Positions 34,000 to 45,580 of a stretch of 64,000 bases of DNA are shown in pieces. This stretch comes from Circinella umbellata (Eukaryota; Mucoromycota; Mucoromycetes; Mucorales; Lichtheimiaceae), in the NCBI GenBank assembly GCA_025093555.1, contig JAIWNF010000005.1:62001-126000 (forward strand), written 5' to 3'. Position 1 is the stretch's first letter, and every line of letters begins with the position of its first letter. The notes under the pieces were generated by a model. The model was not told the origin of the DNA and did not search any database. It saw only the letters and a program-made list of their open reading frames with translations. A program made the translations under genes and the position numbers.

Positions 34000-35802
34000 A
34001 TGGAATGCCATTATTGTCATACCCTTAATAGAAAATTCTATTGTCGTCAATGTCTAAAAGACAAGTACGTTTGTTTTCTTTTTTTTTCTTTAAAAAGAAA
34101 GACTGTTCTAGTTATTATTTCATTCGAATGTAGAAAAAAAAAACGAGAACTTAATGACAATAATATTGCATATGCATATATATAGATTGGATAGTCATAA
34201 TGGTGAACTTGCTCCACTTGAAGTTGAGAGAGATAAACTAGTTAATGAAGCTGCTCAATTTGTAAAAAGCACTTCAAGAATGCGACAATTATGGTCAGAG
34301 AAACATAATTCTATTTCAAATAAAAAAAAAGCAACTGAAGAAAAACAAAGAATCAATAAAGAATCAGAAGCAGGTTGGGAAAATAGATATATAGTTTTGT
34401 ATTCATATATATCTTGGATTATCATTCATCATGATATAAAATAGTCATCAAGAAAAAAAGAATATTTTGATTTTGCATGAAAAATTCTAAATAATATTAA
34501 GAAATATTTTTTTATATATACAATTTTATGCAGCACGAAAACGAATACAACAATTACGTATCGAAATTGAAAAACGACGTAATCGATTAGAAAATGTAGA
34601 TCGTTGTCATATTGAAAAAGCAATGGAGGATTGTACAAAAGATATTCAACATATAAAACAACAATGGTATCGAGTTCATAAAATGACTGTTTCAGCACGA
34701 CGTGTATTGGTTCAAGAAATTGTATCTTTATTTGATTTTAAACCTGGAGTAGTAGAAGATAGTTCTACTATGACTATGGAATCACCAAGACCTATATCTT
34801 TAACTTCTTCAAATTCTTCTTCTACTACTTCTACTACGACTACGACTACTACAAATACATTACCTTTTGCTCAACGAGATCGATCTTTATCATTACATCA
34901 TCGTAATGGCAACAATAATCAATATCAATACCCTTCTTCAAAATATCCGCAGCAGCAACAACAACAACCACAACCAGAAGATTTATATATATGTGGCGTA
35001 ACTTTACCAGCTCGAGTAATTGATGTATCCAGTATGTATATCAGTTTGGATGGGGAATATGGAAAATAAAGAAGAAGGATCAAATCAATTTAACTGATAA
35101 ATTAATATGGATTTATGATAGAATACTCCAAAGAAGAATTAAATGCTGCGATTGGTCATTTAATTCATATGTTTGGAGTGATTATTCGTTATTTGGGTGT
35201 GAAACTTCCTTTTCCAATTTATTACAAGACAATGTATCCATATATTCGTTCTACTATAGCAAAACAACGCCATAACAGGTAGATATATATATATATATAA
35301 AACGAGAGTAACAGATAGAGAGAGAGAGAGAGAGAAAGAGAAAAGATAAATTCATTATTGAATTATAATATAATACTCTTTATCGGATAGTAAAATGCCC
35401 TTATTTCTAGATGACAAGAACCTCCGACGATTCACTATTGGAATGGCTATGCTTAATTATGATATTGCATACTTATGTCACACACAAGGTATTGAAATAC
35501 CATTGTCGCAAGTTGCTAATGCATTACAAGCATTAATGGCATGTTGTCGGTCACCCAGACTTGGATTGTAAATATATGAATACCATTATTACTAGTATTA
35601 TTATTATTATTAGCGAGGGGGAAGAACATATAAAAGGAGAGGAATAGAAAATAAAAAAAAAAAACAATAAGAGGAGGAAATGCAGGGCAAAAAAAAAAGT
35701 ATTTACTATTTTTTTTTGAAAGATGATATAACAATGAGGGGCGAGAAATAAAACGTAGGGGCAAATGAATGGGACAACAAATATTAATAACAACTTTAAC
35801 GA

Positions 35803-35837
<35 letters not shown>

Positions 35838-36491
35838 AGACAATCACATATTTCATTGTATCAAGGGATTCGAAGTATCGATTTTCAATTAGAATTTCAT
35901 CAAGTACTTAAAATGACAGCTCTTCGATATCGAAGTGGATCGCCTATGACAAGTGAATTGAATAAAGAATTAGTTCTTAATGGATTATTACAACAACAAC
36001 CTGATGCAACATTGATTGGTACAACATCAACAGGAGATGATTGGTATTATTATGACGGATTATTAGATAATAGTGAAGATGATATACAAGATGATGAAGA
36101 AGAATATTATGATGATGATGAGATTATGGATGGTCATGGTGTTAATAGTGAAAATTGGAATTTGGTGGATGTTATGCCATCTTTTGGTCGACCTAATGGT
36201 GAAGGTGAAAGTATATTTCAATTGGGTGCAACTATTATGCCTGGTGTCATTGGTATGAGTCGAAATGTTATTGGAAATATGATGACAAGTGGATCAGGAT
36301 CAGCATCATCATCACAAGATCATTATCATCACCATCAATATACCAACAACAACAACAATAATAGTCAACAAGATGAATCTCAACCCCAAACAACTACTGA
36401 ACAGATATTACAACAATATCCATATTATTATCGTAGATTAAATGCAGCTGTAAGACGTAATGGATTTAAGTTTAGTTTACCATTACTATAA
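34000..36491 (+). CDS. ATG14: Autophagy protein Atg14/Barkor-like, PI3-kinase complex I subunit
   Basis: Atg14 directs the Vps34-Vps15-Beclin 1 lipid kinase to autophagosome formation sites. Exons 34000-34064, 34186-34373, 34534-35031, 35122-35278, 35391-35567 and 35840-36491 total 1737 nt, or 578 residues. The N-terminus MECHYCHTLNRKFYCRQCLK has the two Cys-x2-Cys pairs of Atg14/Barkor. A coiled coil covers about 35-150 (RKRIQQLRIEIEKRRNRLEN). After a Thr/Ser/Gln linker comes the family core (LYICGVTLPARVIDVS, LIHMFGVIIRYLGVKLPFPI, MAMLNYDIAYLCHTQG). The C-terminus is acidic, with an Asn/Gln stretch. UVRAG/Vps38 is the close alternative; the N-terminal zinc pairs and absence of a C2 domain favour Atg14. 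Intron 5 is long (272 bp) and purine-rich with a TA repeat. Confidence 0.75.
35806..35832. repeat. (TA)n microsatellite in ATG14 intron 5
   Basis: About 13 TA units ending seven bases before the acceptor of the last ATG14 exon. Length change here could alter splicing efficiency. Confidence 0.9.
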
Positions 36492-37882
36492 CGGATATAT
36501 AATAAATTTATAACATGTCGACAAGCACATAAAAAAACTGATCATCTATAATTATAATAATGTTTTTATGTTGTTGTATTACCTTTTTAATATTATTCAA
36601 ACAAACAAATACGTATGCAATAATAAAATGATTTTTCTTTTGTTTGTGAAATGCTAATATTAAACTGCAATAATCATTAGTTTTACAGCTTGATAAAAAA
36701 ACAAACTAAACAAATTTCAGATTGGGCCATCAAAGAAACTCTTTTTTTTAGTAAGACCTTAATTAAAAAGATGTAGAAAGTCGATCTTCTTTTTTTTTTT
36801 TGTTCCAGTTCGTATGATTACGTGGTATATATTAAAGAAATTCATTGGGTAATTTGGCCTTTACGTACCTCCTCTCCCTCTTTTCTTAATTTTCTAAACC
36901 GAACTAATTTTTCTTTTGTTATAAAAAAGGTAACGGCTTGATAATATTATTTAGGAAATCCTCTTTTTTGTTCCTTTTGTTTGTTTTTACGTTATATGCA
37001 CGTTGGCGTCTCTTCCCCCCCCCACTGGGGCACTGATATAGTTTTGAATATGTAAACAAAACAAAACTGTTGTTGTTGTAAATATATCTGCATGTAATGC
37101 CAATATTTCTTTTTTTTTTTTTAGATTGTATTACAATTTTTTTTTTCGCTCATTTTACCCTAAATCCTCACGGACACACACACACTTATATATGCAACAT
37201 TTAACAGCACAATTAAAAATTATTGATATCATATCATTTATATTTAGTCATAAAGTTATATATATATGTTATTATTATTATTAGAATAGCAAAAATAAAA
37301 AGTTATTATTTTTAATATAATAGAAATTGAATACGTAAATATTTATAAAAGGAATCTGTTGACAAAATAAGAAAAAAAAAAGAGAGATACGTTACGTTAC
37401 GTACGTACGTAAGAATATAGGATTAATAAAAAGAAAAAGAAAAGATTATTACATAGAAAAAGAGTGATACGTGAAAGAATAATATAAAAGAACAACTTTT
37501 TTTTTCTTGTGGTTTCCTCTAAATTATATATGGATTAGTTGAAAATTAAGATGTAAAAGAAAAAGAGAAGAGGTAATAGTAGTAATAGGTGAGTGCGGTT
37601 TTTTTTTGATCAAAATAAAAAGATTAGCTACTAAAATATGTATAGAAATGAATGCATGTGAAACCAATTCATGTTGGGTTGTTAAAAAAAGTGTGTGTGT
37701 GTGGCGTTGAGTAATTGAAATCTGGGGTGGTATAAGGGAAAAAAAAGAAAGATATTTCCCTTTTTTTTTATGCGAAATAATAATATGATGTGTAATTGGT
37801 ATATTGAAGGATGTAGAATTTAGAGGTTTAGAAGAGTTATAATATTTATGATGGATATAATAAACATGATATAGTAAACTTA
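36492..37882. other. Intergenic between convergent ATG14 and SKT5/CHS4-like genes
   Basis: About 1.4 kb, AT-rich, no gene seen. Contains the run GTTACGTTACGTACGTACGTAAG near 37390 and GT repeats near 37691. Probably two 3' untranslated regions. Confidence 0.6.
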
Positions 37883-40843
37883 TTATATAAAGTTAGCAAT
37901 TGGTTCTTCTACTCCCTTTTTCGATCCCAATAAACCTTTTGCGCGTTGCATAAAACTTTCACCATGTTGAGTAAAACGAGAAGGTGATTGAGGTATAGAT
38001 GATGGTGGTGGGGGTACTGAAACAGCTGTATTCACAGATCTTCGAACACCACTTTGATATTTTGAAGGCAATTGATGAAGTCTTGCAGCTGCTCGTTTTT
38101 CACCTTTATCTGCTGCAATAATATACCAACGAATGGCTTCTTGCATATCTTTAGGAGCACCGATACCCACTTCATAAAAATAACCAATTGCATATTCTGC
38201 TTTAGGAAAACCTTTGGAAGCCGCACGTAATGCCCATGCGAAAGCCTGATCTTCAGATGGTTCCAATGTATCTGTTCCCATTAGATACCAAGCTGTTAAT
38301 GCAAAACAAGCTTCTGGATGACCTTGATTGGCAGCGATACTATAATATTGAATACTCAATGTTGAATTAATAGGACATTGAAGTCGTCCAAATTCATAAC
38401 ATTCACCAAGACGGAATGCAGAAGGTACATAACCCATACTAGCAGCTTCTGTGTATAAATGGACTGCATAGTCTGGATCTGCAAAAATAACGGAATCAAA
38501 GCCTCGTTCGTGTAACAATGCTAATTCATGCAACGCATGAGGATATTGAGGTGTTGCAGCTTCGGCAGAACGTTTAAGCCATTTGTGTCCATCACGTAAA
38601 TTGCGACTAATACCAAGTTCTCCATTCATTTCAGCTAAACCATAACGATACATAGCGCCAGGATGATTTAACGAAGCCGCTTTTCTAATTATTATTATTA
38701 TTATCATTATTAATAATTCTGTTTTATCCACTCAAATTAAATGAAACTGTATTCAATCCTTTGATAATAAAAATCAATACGTACTTGTAATATTGAGATG
38801 CTTTAGACCTATCACGTTTAGTTCCTAAACCATCTTCATAACATTTAGCAGTACTAAATTTTAAATAAATAAAAAAGTAGGTTAGTAATCTTATCAATTA
38901 ATATAACACAGACTCTTTTTTTTTTTTGAGAAATAAATAAAACAAATAATAGTTTGTTTGTTTGTTTTCATCCCCCCAACCCCCATTTTTGTATCCAATC
39001 AACTAAAAAAAACCCTTTTATCATCAATTACATCTCCCACTCTTTTTTTTTTCTCTCTTTTCCTCCTCAAAAATAAGCTAACCAAAAAAATAAAGTGGAT
39101 GTGGGGGACAATAAAAGACAAAAAGGATGAGAAGAGAAGGTAAAAAAGGTAAGGATGATGAAATAAGAAAAAAAAAAAGGGTGGCTGAAGAAAACTAAAA
39201 TAGTTATTTAAAGCGGAAATCATTCGACCTTCAATGCAATCTCAATAACAGATCTTTTTGTGGGGGAGAAGTAAGGAGGGGGGGTGAAGAAGAGTAAAAA
39301 ATAAAATAATTACTATGATTTTTTTTTTGTATACATACAGACATATATATATATATACAAATATGCAGGAGATTTGAAATTTTGGGGTCGATTGAAGGTG
39401 GGTTAAGATACAATATGAATTATGGAGAAATTGAAAGACATATATATGCATGTATTGTTAAGAAGGGAAAATATATACAAATAAATACATATATATCAGG
39501 TGAAATAATAATAGTATGAGAAAGATGGGTTCGGAGCGAACCGCTTTGGCGGGGGGGTGTTAAGACAAAAGGAGATTAAGACTTAAAAGGAGGAGGGGGA
39601 GGGAGAAGGTTAAAATGTATGAGGTTGATGGAATACTAAAAAGCATTTATGAAAAATAAATAAAAAAAAAGGATGGTGCCACTTGGGCGCGCGCGCGCAC
39701 TCAAAGGAGGGGGAAAGGATCACACACTCACTCACTCACTCACTCACACTATATATATAGGTATACAATTGAAAGAGTTACTTACCGAAACGCCGCGTCG
39801 GGATCATGATGTTTTGCAGCTTGTGCAAACAAAGGGAAAGCTTTATCAAATTCGGGTTTACCTGTCCTGTGAAGTATTCCGGCTGCGTACATGTTGGCAA
39901 GATAAAATTGTGATTCGCCATGACCACGCAAAGAAACTTGTTTTAACAACTTTTCTGCTTCTAACAAATAAGATTGTCGTAATTTATATTGCTGTCCTTG
40001 TTCTGCTGCAGAAATAGATGTAAATGACATGGAAGGTGTATAACTACGTTGAATGTCATCACCATCATCGTTTTCGTCATCATTATTATGATCGCGGTTA
40101 TTGTTGTTGTTATTATTATTTACTTCTTCTTGCTCTTCTTCGCCATTATCATCATTATTTTCATTTTCATCAAAACCTTCTGGTATTTCAATTCGTTTGG
40201 CAGCCTCGACCAAAAACATGGCAAAATCACATTGAATATCCAAATTATTTGTCTTCTTGGCGTTTTCTCTGTACATGTTGATTGTTTTATTATAGGACAA
40301 TAATTCGGCATTGATGCCTGGTTTTAAGTGGGAGTGGTCCAAAAGTTGATCACTACTCAATGTCACCAAACTACAAGAAGAGTGTAATCGATTAGGTGTA
40401 GAAACTGGACTGGCTGGAGATGTAGGGGTAGATGGCATTGATAATGATAAGGTTGATAAACTTGAGGTGTTGCTACGATTACCACCAGGCATGACTTTGT
40501 TGGCTACTACTACCCCTGGAGCTGATGAAGGTCGAGATGATGTAGGTGATAATAATAATGGTGATGGTGCTTGTGGAATAACAGGAATGGTTGCTGTTGA
40601 CATTGTCTTCATTGTAGTGGGTGATTGAAGAGGTCGTTTTTCTTTCCGTTTACTACTCATATGAGTATGAGTTGAAGTTGCTGGAAAACTTTGACGTCGT
40701 TGCTGTTGCTGTTGCTTGTCATTTTTGTGAGTCATCTCTTTATTATTATTTTTACTATCAACAGTTTTTCTTGTAATATCCAAAGAGGATTGTCTTTGTG
40801 GTGTATAGGATCTGCTAACTCGGCGTTTGATATCTTTAAGCAT
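37883..40843 (-). CDS. Sel1-repeat protein, chitin synthase activator Skt5/Chs4-like
   Basis: Members of this family recruit and activate class IV chitin synthase at growth sites. Exons 40843-39786, 38853-38785 and 38684-37883 total 1929 nt, or 642 residues. Residues 1-170 are basic and Ser/Pro-rich. The family block YRENAKKTNNLDIQCDFAMF begins near 192. After an Asn/Asp/Glu spacer come about seven Sel1 repeats (YLANMYAAGILHRTGKPEFD, CYEDGLGTKRDRSKASQYYK, HELALLHERGFDS, IGYFYEVGIGAPKDMQEAIR). Repeats run cleanly across both junctions, so no exon is missing. There is no C-terminal CAAX box (ends ANFI), unlike yeast Skt5. Intron 1 is 932 bp, far longer than the others here. Confidence 0.82.
38854..39785 (-). 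other. Unusually long intron of the SKT5/CHS4-like gene
   Basis: 932 bp between a GTAAG donor and a TTTAG acceptor, against about 50-170 bp for most introns in the window. Purine-rich on the plus strand, with GC dinucleotide repeats near 39690 and (ACTC)n near 39722-39748. No open frame or RNA gene could be supported inside. Confidence 0.75.
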
Positions 40844-40946
40844 TTTTTTTTCTTTTTAATAGATACGGTATGTGTGTTCGTAACTTGTTAAAAAACAAAA
40901 AGAGAGAGAGGTTGGTAGAGCAAAAAAAAAAAAAGTGAAAAAGAAA

Positions 40947-40981
<35 letters not shown>

Positions 40982-43395
40982 AAAAGGAATTGAAAGAGAC
41001 TATATGCAAAAGAAAAAGAAAAAGTGTTATTTTAAATGCATTATATGTTGACGTGGAAAAAAAAAGACGGAGAAAGAATGGGATGATTTCTCTGTTTTAT
41101 TATTATTATTACTAGCAAGTCATAACAGCAAACTAAAAAAAATGAGTGCTTATGCATCTAAACATAGAGATATCCTTATTCAATCGTTTTAGTAATCTAC
41201 ACACATAATAGCAAAAGACTACATTCATTATACAATAAATGATTTCAACTCACATGTCTTTCTAAAAGTAGATCTTTGTCCTAAAAAAAACTGTGCAGTA
41301 TTATTATTTTAATACTATAATAACTTATTTCTAACTATAACTTGTTACATTACAGTATTAAAAGAGCCAACGAAAGTTGAAGCGTAAATGTAAAGTAATG
41401 AAAAGCTCTTTCCGGTTTGACTTTTTCAGCGCCACTATAATCATCGTGAACATCCTCCCCCCCCCCCACACACACAAGCAATATAACATCTCCTTTTTTT
41501 TTTTTTGACCCAGAACTTATATTTCTTAATGTATCAATCCCACTTGGATTGATTTGAATCGGTTATTATAAATTTACTTTCGCTTTTCCCCCCTCCCTCT
41601 TTCTTTTGTAAACTTTTTTAACTCCTCATTTTCGATCATTTTCTTTTGCTCGGCCCTTCTCCCCGCCCCCTTTTTTTTATTTTATCATCCAAGTCAAAAT
41701 ATTATGTTCATGTTACTAAATATTTTTTAATAAAAAAAAATAACAAGAAAAGGAATGAAAAAGTCTAGATTTTATTTAGAATAAGTTACTTTGTCTTCTT
41801 TTTCTTTTCCTATTTCGAAAAACTTTAAAGTATGAGCGAAAAGAAGTACAGAAATAATAAAAAAAAAAAAACAAGCCAGTTGATGAGTGTGTTTTTTTCT
41901 ACGGACTTGGAAAAATATGCATGTACGTAAAATGAAAGATTCTTTGTTTTTCGTCGTCATGGTGAACTGAATATTTACCATAGAAACAACCTACAACTAC
42001 TATACTTGTAATATATAAGAATTGATAACAATGATACGTAATACTGGTGTGATTAAATAACATGTTGTCCTCCAGATTGCTATTATAGTTTATTTTATTT
42101 CTGGGGTGAAAGTAGAGAGGGGAAGATAGATGAATGGATTCAAGTACATACGTAGATAACGAAACATTTATAATATAAACCTCAACTTTCAAAAAGCCTC
42201 TCATAATGACCCATGAAACTAAACAAAATGCTGGTCTATTCTTTTTTGGTTCATCCTCACCACCAATCTTTTAAGAGATTATATTTAGTAAAAGTAAAAT
42301 TGAGGCTAATGCATGTGTAATTTATATCATGATTAAAAAAAGAAAGAATGGATAAGATTATCATATTTGTTACGTACGTAATCTAAATATTATTGATATT
42401 ATGTATAGATCATAATGTATTATATAATGCTTTATAATTTAAATTTTTTAAAGTAACTTATATACTAATAAAGGCACATGTATTTTTAAATACACATTTA
42501 ATTTATTTGGAATAAAATAGTTCTTCCAATCAATAACTTTTAAAAGATCATGTTTTAATCTTTGATTATGCTTTTTTTTTTATTTTTTGATAAACCGCGA
42601 TAAGTACGTACATAAAAAGAAACAAGTTTTTTTTATACTTTTTTTGGTTGTTATACATATACATTACATAACAACCTGTTACATATATAGTATAGAAATA
42701 TACTTTGCCCTATATGTAATGCGTGTGCTGTGTATGTTTGTGTTTCCAATTCAAATGTATTTATACACAATGTAATGTGAAGATACGTGTATCTTTTTTT
42801 ATATTTTTGGCATGTCAAAGTTAATATGTAATGTACGAGTCAGCATTACAAAAATAGTGTTTCAGAAACCAAGTGGCGTTTGTCGTCATCATCATCGTTA
42901 TCGTCGTCAAATAAAATGTTTTATTAACGATTACACCCCACCTCTTCTCTATATTATAACTTGTACATTCCTCCTTAATAATGATATTTTGCAATTATAT
43001 GAGTATCTTTTAGTATAAAAAAAAGTATTAATAACTTCATATTATTTGATACGTATCTTAATTCTACGTAATAATCCATTTGACTTTTATAGAAGCCAAC
43101 TATAAAGTAAACCAAAAAAAATAAATCACTTATCAAAGTTACGTAAAAAAAAAATTGTATTTTTTTTGCTCCTCGATCGTCTCAATCAGATTATTACGTG
43201 TATCTATCACATCAATTTAAAAATCAATATTTATTATCTTTTCCATCTCTAATTCCCTCACCCCTCAAAAAAAAAAGAACATGTCCGCTTCCCCCTCTTC
43301 TCTTGCTCTCTTTTTTTGACATTTATATTGTGCCTGAAAAGGCCAGAAAAAAAAGTTTATGCCCATAAAAAGATTAAAATAAGGTTTTTTTTTAT
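40844..43395. other. Large intergenic interval
   Basis: About 2.5 kb without a supportable gene on either strand. The longest frames (minus 41899-42204, plus 42812-43018) have no domain and compositions typical of AT-rich chance ORFs. C runs at 41457-41467 and T runs are frequent. Confidence 0.55.
40950..40977 (+). repeat. (GA)n microsatellite upstream of the SKT5/CHS4-like gene
   Basis: Fourteen GA units about 110 bp upstream of the start codon on the non-template side. GA/CT tracts are common in promoters of this window. Confidence 0.9.
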
Positions 43396-45217
43396 TTAAT
43401 CGAGAGATTGTTTTGAATATGGATTCCGATAAAACTAAAATGGTCAAAAAAAAAATTAAGCATGTTAGTAAGATATATATGTATAAAAAAAAGGTGAATA
43501 TTCCAAAGGGGGCGGAGGGTTAGAGGATGAAGAGGGAGAGAGAAAATGTATGTGCGTTTGTTTATTACTTACTGGTAAAGTAGAAGAATTTTTCTGCCTT
43601 GTTATTATTTTCAACCATCGCTAAAATAAAAATAAATAGAAAAATAAGTAAAGCAGTTTTAAAAAAGAAGAATCCTCCGGTCTTCTTTTTTTTTTTTTTT
43701 ACCTTTCGTAAAATAAATAATATCATAAATATAAAAATCAACATGATTAACATCGAAGAACGTCGACTACTACTACTACTACTACTACTCATATTGTAGT
43801 CTGCATTGGTTAATACAGGAGGATTATCACCGTTAGTAATTCCCCCAGGTAAGTGTCCTTGCATGATATTTTGTTCTTTACTTAAATTGTTCTCCTTGAG
43901 AAAATCTGGATTCTCATCTTTGGCATTACTGTCTTCATACCAAGGAATGTTAGCTGCATCCATTTCTAATGCTTTTTCCAAGGATTGATCAATATTGTGA
44001 TCGTATTGGTCTGTTACTTTATTATCATCATCGATAATAGGTAATGGTTGTAAAGGTTGATCATCTTGTTCTTCTCCATTCAGTTCGGGTATAACCGGCT
44101 TTACATTGGGTTGAGGTTCTGCTGATGGTATATCACTTAAATCTGCTTCATCCTTATCTTGTTGTTGTTCGAGTTCTTGTTCTTTTCCTAAATCGTCCCC
44201 TTCTGTCCATTCATTTTGATATATGGCTTGATTTTGAATAGTGTATTCATCATTGGTTTCCCATTCTTTATTACCTATTCGTTCTTTTTGTTGTTGTTCT
44301 TGTGTTATTGGTGGTATAGGCAGTGGTTGAACTACTTGAGATATAAGTTCTTCATCTTCTTCAAAACCTTCATTGGCAAGTTCTTGATCTAAATCATTAT
44401 TTTCTTCAATTTGCTGCTTATTTGTTGTTGGTGTTGTAATCGGTATAGTATCGTTATCATCTACATCTCCTTCTTGTTGTTGTTGTTCCTCTTCTTGTTG
44501 TTCATCCACAGTTATATCATTACTATCAATTACTACACCATCATTACTATCATATTGTTCCTCAACAAGTTGTTGATTTAATAATGCTTCTTCGTCCTTC
44601 ATTTTAAAGTCCTCTTCATTTTGTTGTAATGACTGACTATCTTCTTCTGCTAATTCTTGTTTCAATTCTTCATCATCTTGTCGTTGTTCTTGTTGTTGTA
44701 ATAATGTTTGTTTATATTCATCATTTTCTTCTTCGTCTTCTTCATCACCAAATGAATCCTCTTCATCTTCATTTCCTGCTACATCTAATACTTCAGGTGC
44801 ATAATCTGTAGGTGGTTCATTATCTTTTCCTAACGTTCCAATAATTTCAGGTTGAGGTGATTCATCTTCTTCTGTATCAAGTTCCATTAAAGAATCCGAA
44901 TTTTCATCATCATCATTGTTTTCATAATTTTTGCCTTGTGTTTGATCTTCATTATTATTTTGAGTTGTTGAACCATCTCCTTCTTCTTCGTCTTCTTCGT
45001 CCCATGTTTCTTCCTCGACTTCTTCTTCTTCGCCATTATTTTCTCCGGTTTGTTCTTGTTCTTGGTTTTCTTCTTCAATACCTAAATCGTTCACAGGTAA
45101 AGAATCGAAATCATTTTCATTTTGTGCCAGGACTTGTAATGTATTTAACATTGTCATAGCAAGTGTTGCCAAGCCAACAGTCGTTGTTATAGTAGTCGGT
45201 TTATTTTTTTGTAACAT
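43396..45217 (-). CDS. Extremely acidic, Gln-rich single-pass membrane protein
   Basis: Exons 45217-43703, 43620-43573 and 43434-43396 give 533 residues in phase. A signal peptide lies at about 1-32 (TVGLATLAMTMLNTLQVLAQ). Then about 440 residues dominated by Glu, Asp, Gln and Asn follow, with almost no Cys, and include a Pro/Thr patch (VVQPLPIPPITQ). A Ser run (YNMSSSSSSSSRRSS) precedes one helix (MLIMLIFIFMILFIL). After splicing, a short basic tail follows (RKRWLKIITRQKN, then FYRNPYSKQSLD). Reading through the first donor instead would give a poly-Lys tail and a second hydrophobic patch, which looks like intron translation. Likely extracellular or luminal and intrinsically disordered. Function unknown; cation binding or a wall-sensor-like role is speculation. 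Confidence 0.75.
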
Positions 45218-45580
45218 GATTACTATTATGAGTTATTGAAATATGAGGGAAAGGAATGAAATTAAAAAAAATAAATTAAAAAGAACGTGATGTGATGTAT
45301 ATGTATGTCTGTATGTGGTTTTTTTTTAAAAAAAGAAAGTAAAATAGTAAAACAAAAAAAGAAATATCTCTTCGAGTCGGTATGTTAAAGCATATGAAAA
45401 GAACCCAAAATTCTATTATTATTGACAGTGATACAAAACCCAAATTCTCTCACCCACCTTTATCAACAACTAAACTAATTAGAGGGCAAGTCGGAAGAGA
45501 AATCTTTTTGTGTAGGAATTTGTTGTCAAATTATCTCGCTATTTATACTAAAATAACCCTTTTTATTAATTTATTATTAT
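45218..45580. other. Spacer upstream of the acidic protein gene / TYR1 3' end
   Basis: No gene seen. Both flanking genes are on the minus strand, so this holds the TYR1 3' region and the promoter of the acidic protein. Confidence 0.6.

Noticed and set aside
40844..43395. Several 60-100 codon frames in the large spacer
   Set aside because: AT-driven composition, no ATG context or domain, and none joins into a longer model.
43565..43702. Poly-Lys plus second hydrophobic segment at the end of the acidic protein
   Set aside because: Created by reading through a GTAAAA donor into an intron. In-phase exons at 43620-43573 and 43434-43396 give a better C-terminus.
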